A stretch of DNA of 64,000 bases from Rhodosporidiobolus odoratus. Lineage: Eukaryota; Basidiomycota; Microbotryomycetes; Sporidiobolales; Sporidiobolaceae. A model generated the notes under the pieces. It searched no databases. It saw nothing but the letters and a program-made list of their open reading frames with translations, and was not told where the DNA came from. Shown piece by piece: positions 47,321 through 60,500 of this stretch; positions within the stretch are counted from its first letter, which is position 1; every line of letters begins with the position of its first letter. The position numbers and the translations under genes were made by a program. The stretch covers positions 558,001 through 622,000 of the forward strand of contig JAOANU010000015.1 in the NCBI GenBank assembly GCA_034387635.1, given 5' to 3'.

Positions 47321-49821
47321 TCACCGCGCCTCCTCGTCCTCCTTCTTCGTCGGCTTTTCCCCTTCCGCTGTCCCGCTGGATTTGTTAAGCGAGACCCATC
47401 GAATGCCACAGACTCCGATGAAACCTGCTGCGGCGATGATGGCGACCGCGAGGAAGACGTTGTAAAGAGCGCTGGAAAATCCAAAGAGAACGGGTCAGCA
47501 AATCTCCTCAAGCTGTAGTACGCACAACAGGGAGGACTTGAATCGAGAAGGAGCTTTCGAAAACGCACTTGACCGCCACCGCCACCACCGCATCCAAATG
47601 TTCCGGCGCCACGACCTCCCTGAACCGATCCACCCCCGACTCCAACACGTTCTGCACGTCCACCCCATCGACCCTAGCGATTCCTTGCTTGAACTTGTTG
47701 GCATACAGGGCGGAAGAAGCCGAGACCCAGACAGTAGCGCCGAAGATTTGAGAGAAACAGACGAGGGAGGCGCCTTTGCTTCTGTCTTCTTCCGGGAGGA
47801 GGATTTGACTCTGTTATAGGAGCAGGAGGTGAGCCTGCGGTACCGAGGTCAGAGAACTGGAGAACATGTACAGCAAGGAAAGTCATCATGTAGAGAGCAC
47901 CTGCAACAAAGCAAAATAAGACACGTCAGCGATCGGAAAGAGCGAAGCACGCCAATCAACTCACCCATTCCCGCACCAACAACCATTCCATACCCAATCC
48001 ACTGTCCCTCCGTCGTGTTCGCGTTCATGCTAGCATGCAATCCCGCTCCGATCGCGGTCAAAGCCGTACCGAACCACATGGCCGGGTGGAACACGCCGAA
48101 TCGCTTTACCGTCCAACCTGCGACGATGCCGGCGGTCATGTTGAGAAAGATGATTGGAAGGAGCTGAATGCCGGCGCGGACGGGTGAGGCTCCTTGAACC
48201 GTTTGAAAGACTGCGAGAGGAGGATGTAAGCCAGACCCACGTACAAGGTATAGCGGTAGAATTGCGGGAGACGCACAGATAGGAACGTAATACAGCAACC
48301 CGTAGTAGCTGGCGCCACAGGTAAAGTTGACGAACGTTGCGCAAGCCATGCTGCGATCCCGGAGGAGGAGGCGCATGGAAATGGAGGATTTCTCGCCGAG
48401 CCAGAACTGCAGGGCGAAGAAGGCGACGAGGATGACGGCGAAACCCACCAGGAGACCAATGATTTTGGATGAGGACCAGGGGCTGGTGATGCCGCCCTCC
48501 TGTAAGAACAAGGCTTTTGATGAATGGGCGCGAACCGGGAAGTAGGGTTGAAAAGGACGAACCTGAAGAGCGATCAAAAGGCAAATGAGCGAACCAAGCA
48601 AGAGGAACGCGCCCATCGGATCCATGCGGATCAGGCGCTGTTTCACGGACAGAGTCTGCGGTATGCGAGGCGGGTTGCAGAAGAAGACAATAATGGCGAC
48701 CACAGGCGCGCCAACGCAGAGGTTGATCCAGAAGCACCACCTGCGAGCATGGGTATTACATCAGCCGGAGGCTTCAATATTTGAAGGAAAAGAACGAACC
48801 GCCAGGAAACCTTAGATGTGAAAGCTCCGCCGATGAGCGGCCCCAAGACGGTACCAGAGCCGTACGCCACGTTCATCAGACTTGTGACGACAGCTTGCAT
48901 GCGAATAGGTAGAGTGTTGGCGGCAATGGCGAGGATACCGATGAACAGCCCTGAAGGTGAGAATGAAGAGTGAGTTGTGAAGCCTACGCTGTTCGGGAGA
49001 GAAATGCAGCTCACCAGCATAGCCTAGGCCTTGAAGCGCCCTCCCAGCGATGAGCATTGGCGAAGAAACAGCGGCTCCGGCGATGATACTACCGAAGAGA
49101 AAAATGGCGAGGGAGAGGAGGAATACCCATTTCTGGGGAAAGAATTGGAAGGCGCGACCGCAGAAAGGTTGGAAGGCGACGCAGCAGAGGAGATAGGCCG
49201 ATCCATCTGTGTAGACAGTCTAATCAGCATGAGCCGCAACAAGGCAAGAACAGAGGAAGGCAGAATGTAAAACAGGAGCAGGGGGGGAAAGGACAAAAGA
49301 AGAGCGGGGCGGAAAGAAATGGCGGGACTCACACCAGCCCACGTCTGTCAGTGCAGAAAAATGGTTGGCGATAGTGGCTGTGCTCGTGGCAACAATGGTG
49401 TTGTCTAGCCCCACGAGCACTTCAACGAGAAGCTGAAAATAGTCAAGGCCAGGTCAGCTCATGCAGAGTACATTGCGGAAAGAAGGGCAATGATACGTAC
49501 GAGTGCCAGCATCAGCAGATACAGCCGCATGCCCGTTGGACTAGCACCCTTCGTATCCGCCTTCTCCGCCTCGACATCGTGCTCGACGGTAGAACGTTCC
49601 CGCTTCTCCTCCTCTATAGGGCTGTCTGCCGTAGCGCTGTACTTGCTTAGTGCTGTGACGCCAGTGAGGACCTCTTCGCGTCCTGTGAGAGTGCTGCCGT
49701 CGCTCATCGAGGAGTCGCCGGCCGAGCCGGTCACTTCAGCTTCTCCCAGCTCGCCATCGAACGTCGCGCGGCGGTGCGAGTCGTCCGTTGCAGGTCGTAT
49801 TGGCTGTTTCGGGTCAGCCAT
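47321..49821 (-). CDS. MFS transporter, DHA2-type (drug:H+ antiporter, 14 TM)
   Basis: The chosen start at 49821 gives MADPKQPIRPATDD; an upstream in-frame ATG at 49899 is possible. After an acidic cytosolic N-terminus, the exons encode GLDNTIVATSTATIANHFSA (DHA2 motif with the TM1 Asp), LIAGRALQGLGYAG, GSGTVLGPLIGGAFTSKVSW (motif C of antiporters), WINLCVGAPVVAIIVFFCNP, MDPMGAFLLLGSLICLLIAL, CGASYYGLLYYVPIYFQTVQ and RAGIQLLPIIFLNMTAGIVA. The C-terminus is YNVFLAVAIIAAAGFIGVCG and ends KKEDEEAR. At least eight introns are present. Family members export toxic compounds or siderophore-type molecules in exchange for protons at the plasma or vacuolar membrane. The substrate cannot be told from the sequence, and no biosynthetic genes are adjacent. 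Confidence 0.92.
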
Positions 49822-50201
49822 ACCAAGTATCACGCAGCAGCGTCGAAGCGAAGTGCAAGAGAGAGGCGAAGGCGAGCTTCCCGAGAAACCCACGGCCAAC
49901 CGCGCTGTGCAGGTGGTATTCGTTACGCCCGCAATTGCGTGCTGCTGCGACAGACAGGAAAGCTGTTATCGGGAGGAGCTCCATCAGGACGATGGCTATA
50001 TACTGCGACGAGGAGCGCAAACGGTTACATATTATCGCAGACTTCTCAGGAGCCTCCAGAGGCGTTTCTGGGTGCGCGCAAGTGGAAGCTCAGGGTAGCA
50101 GGTCAGGGGTGCGGAATGGCCTTCGCGACGAGGAGCTGCCAGAACGAGAAAACGGTAGGACCTTGCGTTACATCAAGCGAACCATATTACGAACATAAGA
50201 G
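49822..50201. other. Intergenic region
   Basis: About 380 bp between the MFS start and the end of the next minus-strand gene. It includes the likely MFS promoter. Nothing else is visible. Confidence 0.4.
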
Positions 50202-51203
50202 TCAGTGCATCCCGAGCTGGCCCAGAACCTTTTGGATCGGAAGACCACTTGGGATAGCGATGCCGCCGGGGGAAACTTCGGAAAAGGCTGTGTGAACAGC
50301 ACGAGCAGTTTCACCATCGCTTGAGTCCGCCAACTTGCCATCGATGTGATCAAAGGGGGCTTGTCGAGCATGTTGCACATAGGACAGCAGCGCATGCTCC
50401 CAGTTGACAAATTGAGAAATTGGAGGTCGGTGAAGTTCGGCAAGGGCGAAAAAAACGAATGCCCAATGGCGAAAAGGGAATAGCCAGGGGAGTGGATTCT
50501 CCTCGATTTGCGCTTCAGTCGATCCGTATGCTGTCGCGGAGATTTCGCATGCAAAGTTGGCGAGAGCGTCAAAAGCGGCCCGCGGCTCAAAGATGCCTGG
50601 GTTCCGTGACAGGAGCCAGCTTGCCTGGCGCACCGCATTGAGGCCCAGTGGTAGGTCGCCCTTCGCAAGCCTACCGAATGCCATATTCTCAAGGACAGAC
50701 TGCACAGATCAAAGCGATCAACCCTCGTGCGAGCGTTTAGACAAGTTGGGGATTTGCGCGGCGTACGTGACATGCCTCTTCCGTCAACCTAGGCAAGGGA
50801 CGGAACCTGCTTAGCACGTCCTGCAGAGATAGCTTGTACTCCGCGGGGGATGGTGGTATGTAGTGGAGGTGCTCCTTTGCATCCGCAAGCTCGTCGGCAC
50901 TGAGTCGGGGAAGAAGGCGCCAGCGAGGCCCATAAACGCGTTTGTGCAAGTACCAAATCTGTTTCGCGAGCCCGTCAGCGCATCACGGAAGCACGTATGG
51001 AAAGGTCCCGGACCAGCTTTTGACACTTCCGAGAGCAAATGGCGATTGCGAAGCCTTCTTGCAAACACCGCTCGCAACGCTGGCAAGTTGAGGTACAACA
51101 TACCCAACATGGCGTGGGGTCCAATAGAGTCATCGGAGCTTTGTATGCCGCACAGCGTAGCGGAGGAGGCGCGGGTTGACGAGCGGGAGGCCAATCGGGT
51201 CAA
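50202..51203 (-). CDS. Hypothetical protein
   Basis: I do not recognise it. Three exons read well: one from about 51203 with MLGMLYLNLPALRAVFARRL (alternative start 51112); after a 68-bp intron (GTGTCA...CTGAC...CAG) the segment IWYLHKRVYGPRWRLLPRLS and LADAKEHLHYIPPSPAEYKL; and after a second intron the last exon, VLENMAFGRLAKGDLPLGLN, DALANFACEISATAYGSTEA and FVFFALAELHRPPISQFVNW, ending LPIQKVLGQLGMH. It is helix-rich and contains no obvious membrane segment. It is divergent from the MYND gene. Confidence 0.6.
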
Positions 51204-51521
51204 ACTGATGAGAATGGGAAGAAGAGGCGGAGAGGGCCAATCCCGGCGTGTGAGGTGGTCGAGCTTCGTATAGAAGTGAGTACGAGTTGCTATACGCTGT
51301 ACAGCCTAGTATTGTGAGCAAAGTGAGACGGAGAGCGTGGACAGGGGCCAAGCGGTTTGATCAATTTCACGACGTCCCTCTTGACCGTGCATTGCTCTCG
51401 GATTCAGGCTGATGAGGCTTGCCAGCAGCTCAGTCGTCCTCTGTGCTGTGCTCGCGCCCTACCTACACAAAACTCCCGCCGCCCTCGCCGGTCCCGATAC
51501 CTCCGTCTTCCGTGACTAGGC

Positions 51522-52456
51522 ATGTCGACTAATATCGCTCTGGGCCGCTGCTGCATCTGCGGCAAAGAGACTCCGCAGCGGTGCCCTAAGTGCGCTCAAA
51601 ACGGTGTGCAGGTCTTGTTCTGCTCAAGGGAGCATCAGAAGTTCGTACGTGTCTCCAACCTAATTTGATTCTCCGGCTTCCTCCCCTTGTTGCCGTTTTG
51701 AGCTGACATCTGCTCCTGGTATGCAGCTCTGGCCGGTGCACAAGCAGTCCTGCGGCAAGAGGGCATCCTTTCCGTTGGCCAGACATGGATGAGGACGAAG
51801 CGTCATTTATTCGCAGATCCACTGTAACAATACGAAACGTCCTGCACACGAGGGTTCTTACAGCATCGAAGATACCTATCACGGCGGGCCTGAACACGCT
51901 GTCAGGCAATTAGACCTCGATGTCCGTCACCCTTTCTTCCATATTGCAGTCTGAAGCCCTGACCCGCTTCTGCACCACTCAGGTTGTCCTCGACTCCCTC
52001 CTCCACGACAAGCCTCGCCCTGGTCTCTTCTGGGCCGGACGGCAGATCCGCACGCTTCGTGTGGCTCAGTACTATTACCTTCAGCAGTTTAACCCTGCAG
52101 CCTACCTGGCCTCAGGCCCAGCGAAGATGGCAATCGATATGGCTTCGCTGTACTCGCAGAACGTCTCGTTGTGTAGCCGTGAGGCTTGCGACCGCGCTTA
52201 CCAGCGTGGAGACGTTCCAGAAGCCATTGAAGACGAAATCCTGCAGCACCTTCTCGTTCTCGCCACTGTCCGCGCCGAGGCAGCATATGGCAGCGCAGAA
52301 GCGCATCGATTTGAGGCAGAGACTCAGCAGAATTTGTTGCTTTACATCAATGAAGAGGTCAAGAGGGAGGATCCGGTGTTGTCGACCTTTTTGCAGCTGG
52401 TCGTGCGAGCTGTGTCGCGACGGCCAGGCCACGAATGCCTCGGGGCGGAGCACTGA
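51522..52456 (+). CDS. MYND zinc-finger protein, reading frame apparently interrupted
   Basis: ATG 51522 opens a MYND finger: CCICGKETPQRCPKCA...VLFCSREHQK, then after an intron (GTACGT...GCAG) LWPVHKQSCG, giving all Cys/His ligands. MYND domains mediate protein interaction. Downstream the coding signal changes frame: ...SCGKRASFP in the exon frame, WPDMDEDEASFI in a second, then back to the first for AHEGSYSIEDTYHGGPEHAV and LDLDVRHPFFHIA. It then returns to the second for VVLDSLLHDKPRPGLFWAGR and YLQQFNPAAYLASGPAKMAI to the stop at 52454-52456. A TGA near 51788 and a TAG near 51911 lie in alternating frames. The last switch could be a 34-bp intron, but the first two look like indels near 51775 and 51815. 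It is either a decaying gene or one with sequence errors. Confidence 0.6.
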
Positions 52457-52745
52457 AGAGCGAATAGAGTGACCCGTGGCATGCATTTCCACGGCTATTT
52501 CGCCGCTCGCCTGCCTTCTGGCTCGCTTGGAAGAACGGCTCGAGAATAAGGGAAAGCGGTCCGAGTTTCCTCTACGAGCCACTCTGCCTTCGAGCGAGTT
52601 TTCCTCAGCCCAGCCTCGCTCTTTCCAACGACGGTGTCGACTCCGTCCGCTCTGGCCTAAGAGACTACTACATCGGAGTTTCGCCTTCCACCCTCCACTG
52701 CCTGCTCGTTACCAGACTCCGCAAGACTGAAACACGGTCGGAAGA

Positions 52746-54075
52746 ATGCTACGAACCTCTATACCTCGTCTCGCCCGTGTACTGCGCAGTCCACGCCTTT
52801 CGCCGTCGTCAACGTCCGAAGAACTTGCCCGGCCGGTCCTCCCTCAGCTCGCTTTCGTCGTCGGGTTAGGCGGATCATCAATAGGCGCAGCAGCATATAT
52901 GACCAACCAGGATACCGACGAGCGAAGAAACGGCGTCTTTGGCTCATTGAGGCGATCAACCGGATTGCAGGTGGACATGATGCGGTCAAGGGCAGGGGAA
53001 GAGTATGAGCGCGCGAAGGGGTTCGTACAGGCGACGGGAGGGAATAGGCTCGCTATTATCCTGGCGGAGAACTGGCTCGAACTGGGTGAGGCAAAGCGGA
53101 CCGGCGCCGGACTGATCGCTTCCTTTGCGGCGGTATGGCTCGCCTGGCGCTTGCCAGCGTCGGCTCGCTTCGGACAATGGCTGGCCCACAATCCCTTGTC
53201 GGGGAAGAATGTTACGCTTCTGACTTCGGTCTTCTCGCACCGGGTGCGCTGCCTCATCCACCCGCTTTTCCCCTTCTTCCGTTCTTACGCTTGTCTCGCT
53301 ACTGCAGACTCTGCCACATCTCGCCTTCAACTCGATAGCGCTCTATTCTTTCGGCACTGCGTGCTTCAAATTCTTGGACTACTCGGAAATTCTGCCGCGA
53401 AGCACGTCTCGCTTCGAGTTTCTTGCTTTCTTCGCAACGGGTCTGTCCTTCTCTTCTCGCATGCCTCCCGAGGCATGCTAGCCCTGACCACATCGCTTTC
53501 GCAGCCGGCCTTGCGTCGTCTTTCGCATCCCACTTGTGGTTCTCTCGGGTCGTCGCCGGCCGGTTACTTCGAGTCCTTCCGGCAGCTCAGGTGAAAGCCA
53601 GCATGCTGCCGTCACTAGGTGCCTCAGGTGCGCATCTTCTTTTCTCCCTCTTCGGCATCAAGCTGAGCTTCATGGTTCGTCTGCAGGCGCCGTATACGGC
53701 TGCGTTGCTATGACTGCCCTTGCTTTCCCGGAGACAAGCGTCTCCTTAATCTTCTTGCCCTTTTTCCCGGTACCCATCGGTGCGTCGGCTCGCCTTCTAC
53801 CTGTCCCTTCGCGGAGCTCTCGGAGAGTGTCATCCCGTTCTTCCAACTGAATCCTTACGCCTTTCTATTTTGCCCCACCCGTAGGCGCCGCTACCGCTTC
53901 CATGGTCGCCCTCGACGCTGTCGGTCTCCTCCGCGGCTGGCGCATGTTTGATCACGCGGCACATCTGGCCGGCGCCGGGTTTGGCGGGTTGTGGTGGTGG
54001 AAAGGTCATGAATGGTTTGAACAGTTACGGCTTAGTATGGGTGCGGGGCAAGCTAGGAAGCGAGTGCAGCAGTAG
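52746..54075 (+). CDS. PCP1: Mitochondrial rhomboid protease (PARL/Pcp1-like)
   Basis: This intramembrane serine protease would cleave mitochondrial inner-membrane substrates. The N-terminus MLRTSIPRLARVLRSPRLSP is Arg-rich and suits a mitochondrial presequence, followed by a first helix (LAFVVGLGGSSIGAAAYM). After the LWAL-like helical part (AGLIASFAAVWLAWRLPAS) come NVTLLTSVFSH, TLPHLAFNSIALYSFG, and the catalytic serine in SLGASGAVYGCVAMTALAFP. The partner His lies in MFDHAAHLAGAGFGGLWWWK. Length and topology (6+1 helices) fit PARL/Pcp1. Four or so introns are present. The end is given at the first in-frame stop after WFEQLRLSMG. A further intron to an exon at about 54131 is possible, which would bring the gene to the convergent LRR gene. 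Confidence 0.85.
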
Positions 54076-54217
54076 TAGTGGCATGAGGCAAGGTAGACTT
54101 ACATTCCTCAGCTTTCTTTCGCTCGTGTGCAGCCGTCTGAGCGCCGAGCCCGAACTCGGGAAAGACGGAAAACAGCTTATTCCAACAACACCGGATGAGC
54201 TAGTACACGGATGGGGT

Positions 54218-56581
54218 CTACTTCTTCGTCCTGAATGCTGTAAGACCGGCTCGACTTGGTAGTGCTGCTGCCGTTCTGACGAGGTTTTTCTGCGAGTGTC
54301 GAGGTGTCGAGAGAACCGGCCGCTTCTTGCTGAACGGGTTGCTCGAGCTTGATGTAGGAGCAGGAGTCGACCGAGAGGCAGTGGAGGACGAAGCGGGCGA
54401 GGAGGAGAAGGCTGGCGAGGCGGAAGGGCGGGGTTGAGAAGGTCGACTCGGACGGGCAGGTTGAGGAGATTGCGTCGCTGGAGAGGGCGAGAAGAATCCG
54501 TTGCGGCCAGCTCCATCTTCTAGCCGCCGCTTCTTCTTGACCAGGGTTCCGCCCGCGATGACGGCAGGTGCTTGGCTTCGCTCGGGGATATCGTCGGCGA
54601 CCGGTGCAAGCTGCTCTGCTGGCTCGTAAGGCGGGCGGTACGGCAGGTGTCGGATGAGGAGCATCTTTGACGGAGCGGCTGCGACAAATTGCCTCGGCAC
54701 TCGTGGGGTCGGTCGCGGCCCGAGGTAGAAGTGCCTCATCGCGGAGGCGCCTTCATCCCACTTCCTCATCGCCTCTTCCGTCTTGCTTTCTTCCTCCCTC
54801 TCCCTCTCCTCTTCATCTTCCGTATCTGAAAAAGGATCTCTGTCCTTTCTCAACCCATTCCTGTCCACTTCTCCTCGTCCACCTCCAGGCTCACTAACCT
54901 TCCTCGTCCCGACATCATACAAGCTCGCCCGACCTCCTCCCAGCTTCCCCTCGGTACCGATGAACAGCCCTCCAGCGACACCCTCATTCCCATACCTGAA
55001 CGCAGCGCCTCGATCGCCCTCGGCATGTCCGTCCTCCTCGACTGCTTTGCGTGAGAGGGCCATGGTAGAAGTGACAGCTCCGAAAGATCGGTGGTGGGTC
55101 GCGTGAGTGGATCCGGCGTGAAGCGAGAGGTGCTCGCGGTAGAGATCTTCGGCAGTTCTTTCTGTTTTGACGATAGAGGAAGGGGCAGAACGGCGGAGCA
55201 TGGAGGAGAGGTGGACTGCGAGGGGTTTGACCAGCGGAGAGGAGAGAATGGCGGGGCGCGAGTCGGCGGGGGAATGCTGCAGGATTGCGAGGCGATGAAG
55301 GACAGACAGAACGCGGGAGGGAGAATAGTTTGCTGAATCGAAGAGTTGCAGTTCGATGTTGGGATTAGTATGGTTCTTGCGAGGTATGGCGGGCCGCCAG
55401 AAGTCGTTGGTCTCGGAGCGGGTGAGGGTAGCTTCGTTCAGCTTGCCCCGAATGTGCATGGTGCACTTTGTCATTCGCAAGTCTAGCGGTAAGATATATT
55501 TGGTGAGCTCAATGCCGAACTGGAAGAAAAGTGAGAACGCACCGAGACCTCGCAGATTCAGCTTTGCCAGCTTCAGCACTCCTTCATCCGTTACTCCCGC
55601 CAAACCTCGCAGAGAAAGGAATTGCATTTGGCCGTACATCGGCGGTTCATTCGCCGCTCTCCCGATCCATGCCAATCCATCGTCTGTAACCGAAGTCCCA
55701 TCCAGCTTGAGTATGGCGAGGAAATGCGACAACGGGTCCTTGAGCTTGTAGATGTCCTGATCGCCAAAACCGACTTCGCCAGTCAGGTCGAGGTAGGCGA
55801 GGAAGAATGGCGGGACGAAGTCGAGGTCGGCTGGAGAAGGAGCGCGAGCCAGTTCCTGCGCGTAGATCTCCTGGGCTTCGGCGTTGACCTCCTTCATCGC
55901 CTGAAGCTCGTCCACGTCGCTGACACAGAGGTCTCGATAGGTTCGGCATCGTGGAGGGATGTCGCTTGGGAGCCTTGCCGCAACGTCAAGCCAAAGCTGA
56001 AAGGGGAAAGCGCCGTCCGTTTCCTGCCTGACACCTTCCAGGATTCGCCCGCCATACCGACTGACCGCACCAGGTCTGAACCTGTCGTACAACCCTGTCT
56101 CGCCCCAGGAGGTTGCGAGGACGGCGACGCAGACATCCGTCAACCGGGGGAGGGATGAAGTCAATCCTGTTTCTTCCTCAAATCCTGCACGAGCCCCCTT
56201 GTAAGCGACGTAGGCTTCTTTGTCGAGTTTACTGCGCGTCTTGGTCGAGCCTGATGGGCCTAGGACGAAGTCCTGCGAGAGAGAATCGGGTCAACAAGGT
56301 CAGCGACTCGACGCGTCCAGCAAAATAAGACGACGCACTCGGAAAGCTACGCCGGACAGAGACGAGTAATTGAGCTTGACACCACTGCTTCCATGTGTCC
56401 TATCAGCCTATTATCTCAGTACAGCGACGAGAGCGTCGGGAACATACCGCGACGAGACCTCATCCCGTTCTCGTTCTCGCCTTTTCAGGAATCGTTGTCG
56501 GTGCTCCTGTTGCTGCTCTTCGGACTGCTCAATTTCTTTGCGAGAAGCGGGGCGCGGTCGATACGGCTGTTCGAAGGTCAT
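54218..56581 (-). CDS. Leucine-rich-repeat protein, function unknown
   Basis: The start at 56581 gives MTFEQPYRPRPASRKEIEQS with a charged helix. After two short introns it reads VKLNYSSLSGVAFRDFVLGP and YVAYKGARAGFEEETGLTSS. The middle part has repeats of the AMN1/F-box LRR type: LAILKLDGTSVTDDGLAWIG, MQFLSLRGLAGVTDEGVLKL and VLDLRMTKCT. The C-terminal half is disordered, with an acidic stretch (SDTEDEEEREREEESKTEEA) and a long Ser/Pro/Arg tail ending FRTKK at 54218. No F-box was recognised. The LRRs point to protein binding. It is convergent with the rhomboid gene. Confidence 0.75.
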
Positions 56582-57534
56582 GGCATGTAGGTAGAGAGCA
56601 AACGGCGGGATGGAAGCCAGCGAAGGTAATACCCCGCCGTAGTGCAAAACCCGCCTCTCGTACGCACATCGCGACAGCTGGGAAGGTCCGCGATCGGGCG
56701 CGTGCGAAGCAAGCTGTGCGAAGTAGATGCCTTTCTCTTTTTTCCCTTTCGACGAGAAAAGAAAGACTGGGGATGAGTTCGCTGCTCCTGGGCAGGGTTT
56801 CAATGCTCATATGGCAGTTGTGATGAAACGTTGACCAGCAGACAAGTGCGGGCGTCAGCGGCGCCCGCAAGCGGGGAGGCGCCTGATGAGAAAGGTCAGG
56901 AAAAGGAAGGTCTTCGGAAGAGCCTCGTGACGCCGTACACGCGGTCGGCGCCGGTGGGCAAATTTATCGTGAACAGCGATAGACCTGCAATTGACCGCCT
57001 CTGGCTACTTCTGACTCTACGCTGCGCAGGTTGGCCATGTAGCTGGATTCTCCGGGAAGACAGCGTCGGATTGTTGAGGGTGCCGCAGTACGCCAAGCCG
57101 ACATCTAGCGATGTACTGCGCCTCCAGCACGCTGTCGGACTTGGACCCCTCTACCGTGTTCCTCACTATGCGCTTGTGTCGAGGATGGGTCGGGTGGCAG
57201 GTAGTCGTGTAGGAGGGTGTTGAGAGACGCAGTGACGACGTCGAGCGCAGGAGTGTCTGGGTCATCGAGGTAGGTAGAGAAGATAAGGCCACAGCACTGG
57301 GTATATAGCCCCACTTGTGAGAGCGAGTAGCTTGCTGAAGATAATCTAGATCGAGAAGGCGGAACGAGGTCACTCGCTCACAACAAACACGCTGTAACCG
57401 CTGGTTGGTAGTTGCGCAAGCTACGTGTATTCGAGCAGATCAGGAATACCTGCTGCAAGTCTCGTCGCCCACCGTCGCGCCCCTCCTTCGACCACCCACC
57501 CTCCCACTCGAGTTAGCCAGCAACAACACGCATC
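56582..57534. other. Intergenic region between divergent genes
   Basis: About 950 bp between the LRR gene and CLF1, which diverge. The frames here are short, and I support no gene. Both promoters must lie here. Confidence 0.45.
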
Positions 57535-60500
57535 ATGTCCGGCCGTGAAGGATCAGGCCGGGTCAAGAACCGAGCGCCCGCCGCGGTGCAGGTACGCTGC
57601 CCGTCCCCGCTCTGACGTTGAACCGCCTAACTCACCCTCTTCCCACCCGCAGATCACTGCCGAGCAACTCCTCCGCGAGGCAGCTGACTTCCAGGAGCAG
57701 ACGGCTCCTAAGCCCAAGCAGCGCATTGAGGATTATGAGGAGCTGCACGAGTACCGAGGGAGGAAGAGGCAGGAGTTTGAGGAAGTCATCCGGCGGACGA
57801 GGAGCAACGTACGTCCTTGCGTCTCTTGATCTACGCGGACGACAGTAGCTCAGACTCCTCAACTGTAGATTACTGCGTGGACAAAGTATGCCAACTGGGA
57901 GGCCAGCCAGAACGAATTTCCTCGGTTTGTCCCTTTCCTATTTCTGTATCCTGTCGCAAAGCTCACGCCGTCCTTTCGCAGGTCTCGTTCGGTTTTCGAG
58001 CGTGCCCTCGATGTCGAGCCCACGAGCATGAAGCTCTGGCTATCCTACACCGAGATGGCAAGTCCATGTCTCCGTCTCTTCGGCTCGCCTGCGCTAACCT
58101 TTTCGTACCTACCTGCAGGAGCTCAAAGCGCGCAACATCTCCCACGCCCGTAACCTCTTCGACCGCGCCGTCACCCTTCTCCCCCGTATCGACCAAGTCT
58201 GGTACAAATACGTCTTCCTCGAAGAACTGCTCGGCAACGTCGCCGGTGCTCGCCAGGTGTTTGAGCGCTGGATGGCGTGGGAGCCAGATGAGAAGGCGTG
58301 GAGTGCTTACATCAAGATGGAAGTCAGGTACAACGAGTTTGATAGGGCGAGCAAGCTCTATGAGAGGATGATCAACTGTCACCCTGAGCCGAAGCACTTC
58401 ATCAAGTGGGCCAAATTTGAGGAAGAAAGGGGGAACCTCGGTATGTACCGCTGCATTCTCTTATCTGTCCTTCTTACTCGAGACTCACCTCGTAATTCTG
58501 CAGACCGCTCTCGCGAAATCTACCAGATGGGCTTCGAATTCTTCGGGCAAGACGAAGAAGGAATTGACAAGTCGCAGGGCCTCTACTCCTCATTCGCCAA
58601 GATGGAGACTCGACACAAGGAGTACGAGCGCGCGCGGCTGATCTACAAGGTGCGTCTGAAGTCGTCCCCACTCTTCCCCGCGTCAACCTCTTCTCATGTC
58701 TCTCTTCTTCCTTAGTTCGCCCTCGACCGTCTCCCCCGTTCCCGCTCTACTCAGCTCTACGGCGCCTACTCGGACTTTGAAAAGCAACACGGCAGTCGCT
58801 CTGGCATCGAAGTCACCGTCCTCGGCAAGCGTCGCCTTCAATACGAGGAAGAGCTGACGCACGAATCCCGAAACTACGATGTCTGGTTCGATTACGCCAG
58901 GTTGGAGGAGGATGCGTACCGAGGGGAGGACGGGGCGGAGGATGCTTTGAAGCGCGTTAGGGAGGTCTACGAAAGGGCGGTGGCGCAGGTTCCGCCGAGT
59001 GAGGAGAAGAGGCATTGGAGGAGGTATATCTTCTTGTGGCTTAACTATGCGCTATTCGAAGAGCTTGACACAAAGGTACGAGTTTCACTTTTTTCTTCTC
59101 TCCCTCCGTCCCCTTCCTGTGGACGGATGCTGACTTTTCTGGATGCAGGACGCATTACGAGCCCGTGACATCTACCGCGCCTGCCTCAAGCTTGTTCCGC
59201 ATAAGAAGTTTACTTTTGCGAAGGTATGGCTGCAATTCGCGGAGTTCGAGCTCAGGCGGCAGGAGCTTGAGGCAGCGAGGAAGATAATGGGAATGGCGAT
59301 CGGTATGGCGCCGAAGGAGAAGGTATGTTGCGTCTTCCTTCTATCGAAGTAACGCTGGGCGTACTGACCCGTGTTCTCTCGTCTAGCTGTTCAAGGAGTA
59401 TATCGAACTCGAGCTCAAGCTCCGGGAGTTTGACCGGTGCCGGATACTCTACCAAAAATGGCTCGAGGTTCGCAGCTTGAATATCCCCCTCCCCTTGTAG
59501 ACGCACTAACGATTGTCCCGCCTGCAGTACGACCCCTCGAATGCCACCGGCTGGATCAAATTCACCGAACTCGAGTCTCTCCTACAAGACCACGACCGAG
59601 TCCGAGCCATCTACGAACTCGCCATCAACCAAATCTCTCTCGACATGCCCGAGCTGATCTGGAAATCCTGGATCGATTTCGAGTACGAAGAGGAGGAGTA
59701 CGATCGCGCTCGCGAGTTGTATGAGCGATTGTTGAGGCGGACGAGTCATGTCAAGGTGTGGGTCTCGTTTGCGCAGTTCGAGTCGAATGTGGGATTGGCG
59801 GAGGCGGCGGCGTTGAGTGGGGAGGACGATGAGGAGGACGAGGACGAGGAAGGGAAGGAGAAGCAGCCGATGGAGGTGGATCAGGAAGCGGTCGAGATGG
59901 CAAAGAAGAATGGGTTGGAAAGGGCGAGGAAGGTGTTCGAAAGGGGGTATGCCGACCTCAAGAAGAAGGGACTCAAAGAGGAGGTGCGTCTCGTTTCCCT
60001 CTTCAACCTCTTCGCCCATTTCTCGTCCCTCCCTGTTCTCGTCGCTCGCAGCATTCTCCCTCTTCCGCTCCTCGCCTGCCTCGTACACATGCTGACTTGT
60101 CTTTCTCGTGCAGCGCGTCGTCTTGCTCGAAGCTTGGAAGGCACTCGAGTCGGCCCAGGGCGACTCTACTGGCCTGGCCAAGGTCGAGGGTATGCTACCT
60201 AGGGTGGTCAAGAAGATGCGCAAGGTCGACGGAGACTCGTCCATGATGGAAGAGTGTACGTTCCAGCCTGACCCCTATTCCATCATCTTGACTCCCTGCT
60301 GACCTCCTCTTCCTTGTCTCCCACGGCGTCGCAGACTACGACTTGATCTTCGCTGATGACGCTCAAGCCACGAATGCTGCCTCACTCAAGTTCCTCGAGC
60401 TCGCCGCTCAATGGAAGAAGAAGCAGGCAGCGGCGGCAGCAGCTGCGCCCGAAGTGCCAGCAGTGCAGGCGGAAGAGCCAGAGGGCATGAACGAGGACGA

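Noticed and set aside
51773..51815. A 43-bp intron (GTTGGC...CGCAG) to repair the MYND gene frame
   Set aside because: It would remove the protein-like WPDMDEDEASF segment and leads into a frame that lacks the clearly coding GGPEHAVRQLD segment.
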